Shown piece after piece: positions 57,501 to 64,000 of a stretch of DNA of 64,000 bases (position 1 is the stretch's first letter; each line of letters starts with the position of its first letter). Source of the stretch: Asterochloris sp. CNOR1 (Eukaryota > Chlorophyta > Trebouxiophyceae > Trebouxiales > Trebouxiaceae); contig OZ017751.1 in the NCBI GenBank assembly GCA_963969365.1, positions 2,542,001-2,606,000 of the forward strand, given 5' to 3'. The position numbers and the translations under genes are program-made. Under the pieces are notes generated by a model. The model did no database searches and was not told the DNA's origin. It was given only the letters and a program-made list of their open reading frames with translations.

Positions 57501-60500
57501 CTGAATCAGTGATGATGATGAAGCACTGCTCCGTGGGGGGCAGGCAGCGCCCAAACAGGCCCAGCTGGGCCAGCCTCTGTATGCAGGTGAGAACATGTCA
57601 GCCTCTGCAGGCAAGGGGTACCAGTCTCTGCGTGCACTTCAAGTTACGTTTTTGTTTGAGCCTCTGCATGCAGACCGTATGAGGTCCAACCTGAGGCAGG
57701 CAACCTGTTGCAGCTTTGCCATGGCAGCAGTCTGCAACGGCCAGCTGAAGGGCTGAAGGCTGTGCTGTCAAGCTGTCAAAGTGGGTTGCACCTGGCACCA
57801 AAAGTGGGGGCCAGCGGAGGGCCTAATTCACTGCCTGGTGCTCGCTACAGCAGCAGACCAACTAATGCAATGAGAAGCACATCTGCTGCTTCAACATGGC
57901 ACAAAGGCATGCAAGACAATCACTCTGGCAGGAACTGTCACTGTCACAAGAAACTTTTGCTTCCCCCCACTGACCCGAGAGCATCACCTCCCACCTCAAG
58001 CCTCTCCAGCGTGAAGCTGGTCGGCAGAGCCATCCCATGCCTGGGCGCCAGCATGGCCATCAGTGCGCTGGTGTCTGGAAATAGCAGCAGGGGCCCCTGG
58101 CCCTCTGAAGGCGTGCTGGGCATCCCCGACACCGCTGCAGCCCCAGCGGTGGCACCCGGGGCTACGCCACCTGCTGTTAGCTGCTGCGGCCTGGCCGCAT
58201 GCGAGGCGGGCTGGCTGCCAGGTGTGGCTGGTGTGCTTGGCCTGGCAGGCTGCCTGGGGGGCGCCTGCCTGCCGGCTGGCAGTACCTGGTGCTGACTGCG
58301 CTGCCAGGTGCTGCGCACCTCCTTCAGGATGGGGGCCTCGGCTGGAGGCAACATCTGGCACTGCAGCCAGGGCAGCCGCACGTGGCACCTGCCCTTGGTG
58401 AACCTGCATGGCACAATACCAAGATGCATGTTCTATCCAGGGCCATAGCTTATGAGCGTGTCTGGGGCAGCAGTCTGTCATTTAGGGTCCACAAAGACAT
58501 CTCTGGGCACTATGGAAAATTGTCTGTGTGGCTGATGCAGGGCAGGTGGCTGGCACAGGTGGGCGGCAGCTCACAACAGCAACTTGGGCTCCCGCTGACC
58601 ATCAAGCATGGCACCCACATTGACTCACTTGATGTTTGCCTCGTGACCCCGTTGTCCAGCGGCAGCGCTTCTGGACTCTGGCACATCCACCGTCAAACCC
58701 CTCAGCGCACCCTCTCTCTCCAGCGCCTCGTGTAAAGGGCCCTGCAGGACATCGGCACACCTGGAGGTCTGAGATGGCATCGCTCCAGTGGGCAGTGCGC
58801 CAGGGGTGGCACAAATATGCCGTTGCAGCTAGTTCAAGCTTTGGCCCTTGAGCCCTGATGCATCACAGCAGTCTGTCATGCCAAAAAGCAAAATCTTACT
58901 ACATGGTGTGTGGTCTGCACAGGGACTGTGCAGCTGACAGTGCACTCCAGCTCACAAGTGGAATCAGGTTCCATTCCAGTCTGAGCCACAGGGGCCGCTG
59001 CCGGGTTGCTCCCTGGCTGGAGTCACTCTCTACTGAGCTTCCACCACCTCCAGCACCCTGTGGGCTGGCACTTGCTGGTGCTGCGCTTTGCGGCCTCCTG
59101 ACATCAAGAGGGCCTGCAGGTATGGCCTTGACGAGCGCTTGAGCACCTGCCAAGCCAATGCGGTTGTGTGACAGGTGCACCTGCAGGGGGCAGGGAGCCT
59201 TGTCAGCAAGCGTCTACCAGCCAGGTCTGCGTCTGCTTACTGGCCGCCAGCTGCTGCCCCAGCAGGCCTGCAGTTGGAGAGAAAGCCAGCAAACCTGTAT
59301 GGGCCACTTGTTCACATCTAATTGTGTAATGCCCTGCAGCCTGCCAGCGTTCAGGCAGCGTTCAGCACACTGCACGCACGGCTTTGGCTGGCATCTGCGT
59401 CCCTGCCAGGTCGATGCGATGGCTGGAACCCTGGGGCAGGGCAGAGTAGCTTGCAGCAAGCCTCTCACTGAGCCCGACCCAGTCTCTGCCTGTTGTCTGG
59501 CTGACAGCTTGTGCCTCATCAGTCACAAGAGCTGGGCCGCCCATTGCTGGTGCACTGCAGCCTCCCACACACACATAGGGCAGTAGCGTTTTGATATGTG
59601 GTGTGGCCAGCTGGCAACATGCTGAGGGCGGGGCTGGTATGGCTCACAAGAAGCAATGCAGAGGAACCTCAAGCAGCCAATGTGCATACGTCACAATGGG
59701 TGAGGCCCTGAAGACCACTGTGGGTTGCAGAGAATTCCTGCATATTGCCCAGTTGCAAGGACGCCCTTGAGCCCCCCATACGACATTTACCTGGGGTGCA
59801 GCATGAGGGATAGCGCCAATAACAATACAACATCATGCCAAAATGAGCTGTGCACAAAAGGGGTCAGTGGGCCCACCTCCACTTTGCCAGTATGCAACTC
59901 GGTGCCATGCTATGTCGGCAGTCATAAGTGTCCAACTACTGTACAGCACTTCACCCAAGCAATGCAGGGAAGTTCACCTGCACACAGGTGACCTGGCCGG
60001 TGATGCGCCGCTCCCTGTCTGTGACAGTGAGCCACCATGCTGCTGCAGCCACGGTGCCCTCACCTTGGCCAGTGTTGCCCTGGACTGCATCACCATGTGT
60101 GGCCCACCTCAGCAGGCTGGAGCAGCGTCAGCACCACCTACTGCAGAGCAAACATAATCACCCGGTCCCCAATGTTGCCCATACTGCCCCTCGTATGGCT
60201 CACCGCTGACATAATCTGGTGGTGCACTTTGTCATGCTCCAGGGTGGCCTTGCGCAGCATTGCAGTGCAGCACTCCTGCTTCCTGTGTGGGCCATAGCAG
60301 CATCATGTGTGTGAAGTGTGGCCCACCTCCAGCATGCCCGGGTGCAGCATCAGCGCAATGCACTGTGCTCCATCGTCTCCCAGCTGGTTCTCGAAGAGCC
60401 ACAGCTTGCGCACCCTCACGGTCTGCTGGGACCCTTGTGCCCACGCGGCCAACATGCGCAGGTCCTGGTCGATCAGCTGCATGCGTTCCAGGCGCAGGGA

Positions 60501-61719
60501 CACCTGCATGGATGAATGGGAACTTATTGGAGATGTACATCAGGCCAGCTTAAGCAGGAACTGCTCAGCTGCATGCTCTCCTTGCACATGGGCATCCTGC
60601 AGGCAGGGTAGGGGGATGCCAGAGTCAGGCATGGCTGCTGTGCTTTGGTCCGTCCACCGAGCTTCATGCTGCAAATTGAGCACTGCACCTTTTGTCAAGC
60701 AGACCTGGTGATCATATTGGGCTCGACAAAAATGGTGCAATGCGCTGTGCAGTGCTCCTGTGCGCCTGCTGAACTGGCCTTGCTGCCAAGCAGGCTGGCA
60801 CAGGAGCCTGAGTGGCACAAGCAAGCACCTCAGAGCCACATGAAATACATGCAGACACCACCAGCGAGCAGGTGAAATCTGCTCATCACCCACCTGAATT
60901 GGCTGCGCTGCAGGCTGCTGCACACCAGTCCCAGACGGCGGCAAGTCGGGAGTCTCGAAAGCCCTCTGCTGCTCACGCTGCTGCCGTGAGGCCCAGTCCA
61001 GCACAGCCATCAGAAAATCGGCACTGAAGGGCTTCCCCCGTGCAGGGCCGACCTGCAGGGATGCCAAGTAGCATGACACAGTGCCCAACACCTGTCTGGC
61101 AGGGTGCACGATTGCAAGCACTGGTGCATACATACAGCTAAGCACCGCTGGCACAACACAGGGCTGAAGGAGGTGCTGCCAATTCATGCCAGACCCCTGG
61201 CGTGAACAGATTTCCCTGTCCTGTTCAAGGTGGCGCTGGCTGCTGCATGCACGTCATCCAGACACCAGGTTCATTGAAAAGTGGCCATCTGTGCACATCA
61301 AGTGTCCTTATGGTCTGCAGCATGCAGCAAGTCAGCACATGGCAGCAACCTTGTAAATGCCTGGCTCCTTGTCGTGCTCCATAGCAATGGCCTGCTTCAG
61401 GTCTTCAGGCAGCTGCATGGTGCCCTGTAGCTCCTTGTAGGCAGATGGCAGCACTTGTACAGATGCAAGCGGAGGCTCGCGGCCAGGGGCCCTTCCCCTT
61501 GGCATGCCTCTTGCGGGACCTCTTCCCCTGGGTGCTCCTGCAGGAATGCACAGGTGTTGAAGGGTCAAAGGGCCTTGATCCGACATCCTGCTCGGTGACC
61601 TGAGCTGTACCTCTGGCATCAGGCAGTCCTCTGCCCTGACCTGCAGATGAGTGTTCATCTTGTCCTCTGCCAAGAACTCTGCCGCGGCCCCTGACTGGCC
61701 CTCTTCCTCTAGCCCTCAT
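54545..61719 (-). CDS. Multidomain RGG / leucine-rich repeat / PIN nuclease-like / coiled-coil protein
   Basis: Firm exons: 61719-61641, 61537-61350, 61052-60894, 60503-60327, 59180 to about 58955, 58403-57995, 57576-57405, 56918-55409, 55257-55133, 54852-54545; further LRR exons between 60327 and 58403 are not resolved. The start is rich in RG and RGR (MRARGRGPVRGRGRVLGRG). RNI-type repeats follow (VRKLWLFENQLGDDGAQCIA, LSHNRIGLAGAQALVKAI). The PIN_4-like domain has LLLFPDTSALMAML, FIIITDSVAKQLDGLKN, ILTVLGAHEGEGLVVEHD and RVDAKIVEVALFFQ, with Asp residues at the expected metal-binding places. About 380 Gln/Ala/Ser-rich residues follow, then a coiled coil (ALTEELAKSQHALQLVGKEL). RGG and PIN together suggest an RNA-binding endoribonuclease; this is inference. 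The donor at 55132 is GCAAGC. I know no family with this exact architecture. Confidence 0.75.
55312..55345 (-). repeat. Pseudo-exon: copy of PIN-gene penultimate exon start
   Basis: On the minus strand GGCTCCCCAGCATCACGGCT near 55345-55326 resembles GGCTGCCCAGCATCAGGATG at the functional exon start (55257). It lies about 80 bp upstream in the direction of transcription. Confidence 0.7.
60090..60125 (-). repeat. Pseudo-exon: copy of PIN-gene exon 4 end plus donor
   Basis: Minus-strand CTGCTGAGGTGGGCCACACA resembles the functional exon 4 end and donor ATGCTGGAGGTGGGCCACAC at about 60333-60314. It lies about 220 bp further into the intron region. Confidence 0.65.
60551..60605 (-). repeat. Pseudo-exon: copy of PIN-gene exon 4 start plus acceptor
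   Basis: After CTGCAG, the minus strand reads GATGCCCATGTGCAAGGAGA then GCATGCAGCTGAGCAG. This parallels the functional exon start GTGTCCCTGCGCCTGGAAC then GCATGCAGCTGATCGACCAG at 60503, about 100 bp further on. Confidence 0.75.
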
Positions 61720-62011
61720 GGAGGCATGCAGCAGAGCAGACTGAGATACTATGACTCAACAATGCATGGCCTGGTTTCAGAGCAAGCTGTGAGTCGCGGC
61801 CAACTGCATCGTTGGGAGACAGGAGTTCAAGCCACAGGCCTGGATGGCTTGAATGACGAGGCTTGCATACGCTGGTATGTCACCATTGCCAGAGACTGTG
61901 GTGACCTGCTCGGATGGCATAGGCAGCAGCTGGCCAAAAGGCAGCGACCCTTCATGATCTCAGCGTATTGGACAAATTCACCCTTGAGCAAGTCCTCTCC
62001 CCCTCGCGCTC
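61720..62011. promoter_or_regulatory. Divergent intergenic region, PIN gene and right-edge coiled-coil gene
   Basis: 292 bp separate the two start codons. No coding signature or defined element was recognised. It presumably acts as a shared promoter region. Confidence 0.4.
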
Positions 62012-64000
62012 ATGTCAACTGCCAATGGCAGCGCCAGTCCTGGCAAGCCAGAGCCAGCTCCAGCCTCTCCGGCAACTGTAGCGGCCCCAGCCACACAAGC
62101 TGACACACAAGGAGACTCAGAATCACCCAGATCTGGGCGCAAGGTTAGTCTGGGCAACCTGTGCTGTCCTGGCAATATGCTGGGTGAGCAGGGCCTTTAC
62201 CAAACGTGCTCTGCTGCATCTAGAAAGGCGCATGCTTGGAGCCGGGCCCCCACCATCCTTCTCAGACAAATGGCCTCCCGGATGCATCTGATCCCCAACA
62301 AACAGGCCCCCAAGCCAAGGTGATAAGGCATTGCCTTGCCAGGAAAGCTGCGTCTATGCTCTTGTTGTTTTGGCCAGGGCAGCTGCCCCTTGTTACCCAC
62401 TGCCTATTGACAGCAGCAACAGCCAGCACCAAGGACAGACCTGACACACCGGTGGCTGTGCAGATGTCCAGGACCTACAGCAGCTCGATGGCCCAGGAGA
62501 ATGACGCCCTGCCACGCCCCAGCTTGGTGTTGCAGCTGCAGCGCCAGGTGCAACACCTGGAGGAAGAGAAACAAAGTGCACTGGAGCAATGCATGGCGTT
62601 GGAAGGGGAACAGTCCACCCTGCTGTGCGAGGTATGCTTCAGGGAAGCACAGGCCCAAGCCCTTGCAGTCAGCCTGCATCCTGCTGCGTGAGGAGTGCTG
62701 CAGGGAAGTGCGAGGCTCTCAGCGACTTGCAGTTGGCCTGTGCAAGGTCCGCTCTGATGAATACAGGCTCTCTATGCCCTGCAATCAGCATGCAACCCCC
62801 TGTCTGAGGGGAGGCGCTCAAGTCTTGCAAGGAGCGTGCAGTGACGTACTCTGGCAGTGCACAGGGTGGCAACAGGCCTGCACCAGTCACTTGCATGCTG
62901 CTGTCATGAGCTCTGCTATGGGTTAGGGCCGTCCAGCCCTCTCACGTGCTGCGTGAAGACACCAGCAATGTGCCTAGCCCATCTCGTCTTGGTCGCTGTC
63001 AAGAGCTCCGCTCTGCATTCAGATCTGCTGCCTGCAGATGTTGGACCTGCAGCAGAGGCTGTACCAGGCTGAGCAGGCCTCTGCGTCCCACGTGGCAAAC
63101 GCGGAGCAGCTGCAGCAGGTGAGTCCTCACCGCCCACCTGAAGTAGCTGCAATGGGGCATGTATTGCATCTTCCAAAGCAGGTTTGATGGTACTTTGTGT
63201 CCTGTGAACACATGCTGGGGCCTCGGCAGCAGCATAGTTTGAGGAACTCAGTCGCATGTGTCATGGATCCTGAGCCTCAGTCTGTGGCCTCATCAAGGGG
63301 TGACCCAAATCTGGGAGCATGACTGCAAATGCCTCCACTCAGACCGCCTCAGCACATCTTGCCTGCTGAACGTGCTCAGTTTGAGCTGCTGACTGGTTAA
63401 GCCTCTCCTGCAGGAAGTGCTAGACATGCAGCCTACTAAGTGAGGACACCTGCATGCGCAGGAGGTGCTCAGGCTCAGCCTGTTGACTGGAGAGGAGGAG
63501 GTGGCCCAGTCGGTGCAGCGAGACATCCATCGATCCCACTCCTCTGCAGCCACCCTCCCCAGTGGGCACATAAGTCATCAGGCTCTGGAGGCAGCTGGCC
63601 GGCTGGCCAGGGCAGCCTCTTCCCGTGAGCTTGCCATCCCCTGTCTGGTCCTACAAGCAATATGTTTTCCTACTGGGGGATCAAGCGCTGGTGCGTATCA
63701 AAGCAGCGTGGTTGTGGCGAGACATGGCAACAATGCAAAGGCAGCAACTTTCCCCACTTCTGGTTGAGCAGCATTGGCCAGCTGATGCATTCCAGATGAC
63801 GTCTGACATCTTCTTGTTGAAGTGGCAGGTTCCTACTTCGAGCCTGTCAGTCAGGCACACAACAGAAGTGCTTCGTTCTCTCAGCAGCGCCCCCTGTGGC
63901 CCCAGTCCGTCCTCCACGAGTTAGCTGGTGGCATTGAGGGGCCGACCAGCATGGACAGTGCTGAGGATATGCTTGTGGCACACCCCAAGTCTGTAACAGA
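62012..64000 (+). CDS. Unknown coiled-coil protein, 5' part (runs off right edge)
   Basis: Five exons chain in frame: 62012-62143, 62434-62631, 63038-63118, 63462-63624 and 63829 to beyond the window end. The start MSTANGSASPGKPEPAPASP opens a low-complexity Pro/Ala/Ser region. Then come RTYSSSMAQENDALPRPSLV and a coiled coil (LQLQRQVQHLEEEKQSALEQ, DLQQRLYQAEQASASHVANA). Ser/His-rich sequence with REL and EPVSQAHNRSASFSQQ follows. At least about 250 residues are visible. I do not recognise the family; a cytoskeletal or basal-body role would fit the pattern but nothing specific shows it. A decayed copy of the exon 4 start (CTGCAGGAAGTGCTAGACAT) lies near 63409-63430. It starts 292 bp from the divergent PIN gene. 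Confidence 0.65.

Noticed and set aside
1-64000. Bacterial operon, prophage, transposon or CRISPR content
   Set aside because: All identified genes are spliced and eukaryotic; no transposase, integrase, inverted terminal repeats or regularly spaced identical repeats were seen.

Overview
The window looks like nuclear DNA of an intron-rich green alga (chlorophyte). Every recognisable protein is split into short exons joined by GT-AG or GC-AG introns, most acceptors read CTGCAG|, and the base composition is GC-rich. The gene set is eukaryotic: microsomal GST, Golgi SFT2, GT90 and GT29-like glycosyltransferases, a cyclic-nucleotide phosphodiesterase and a centriolar VFL1/LRRCC1 homologue. A stand-alone glutamate 5-kinase (not the fused P5CS of land plants) and the VFL1 homologue fit a flagellate chlorophyte, perhaps of the Chlamydomonadales; this placement is inference. 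I built exon models by hand, choosing junctions so that phases and reading frames stay consistent. For nine genes the summed exon lengths are exact multiples of three.

Layout, left to right. <1-878 (-): N-terminus of an APC5-like gene, head-to-head with MGST3 (1031-2217, +). 2443-4438 (+): dienelactone hydrolase with a C-terminal membrane tail. 5179-9829 (+): glutamate 5-kinase with PUA domain. 10854-13079 (-): unknown membrane coiled-coil protein, whose start codon overlaps the stop of SFT2 (13079-14641, -). 14896-18723 (+): RS-domain protein. 19220-27141 (-): secreted GH9 glycosidase with two Kazal modules and an altered active site. 27788-29274 (+): sialyltransferase-like protein. 29397-37687 (+): membrane-anchored phosphodiesterase. 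38185-44270 (-): type II GT90 glycosyltransferase. 44750-52866 (+): VFL1/LRRCC1 homologue. 52979-53918 (+): unknown ORF. 54545-61719 (-): RGG/LRR/PIN/coiled-coil protein. 62012->64000 (+): start of a coiled-coil protein. No transposon, CRISPR array, rRNA or tRNA was recognised.

The most striking feature is structural. In at least nine genes the introns carry degenerate tandem copies of the neighbouring exon edge together with its splice site. Acceptor-side copies lie upstream of the real exon and donor-side copies lie downstream, most often spaced about 70-140 bp. The copy contiguous with the rest of the exon keeps the frame; the others are decayed pseudo-exons, many still with an AG acceptor or GT donor. 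GC-AG introns are also unusually common (about ten here). I see no functional pathway uniting the genes; it reads as ordinary mixed nuclear gene content with an unusual mode of intron growth.
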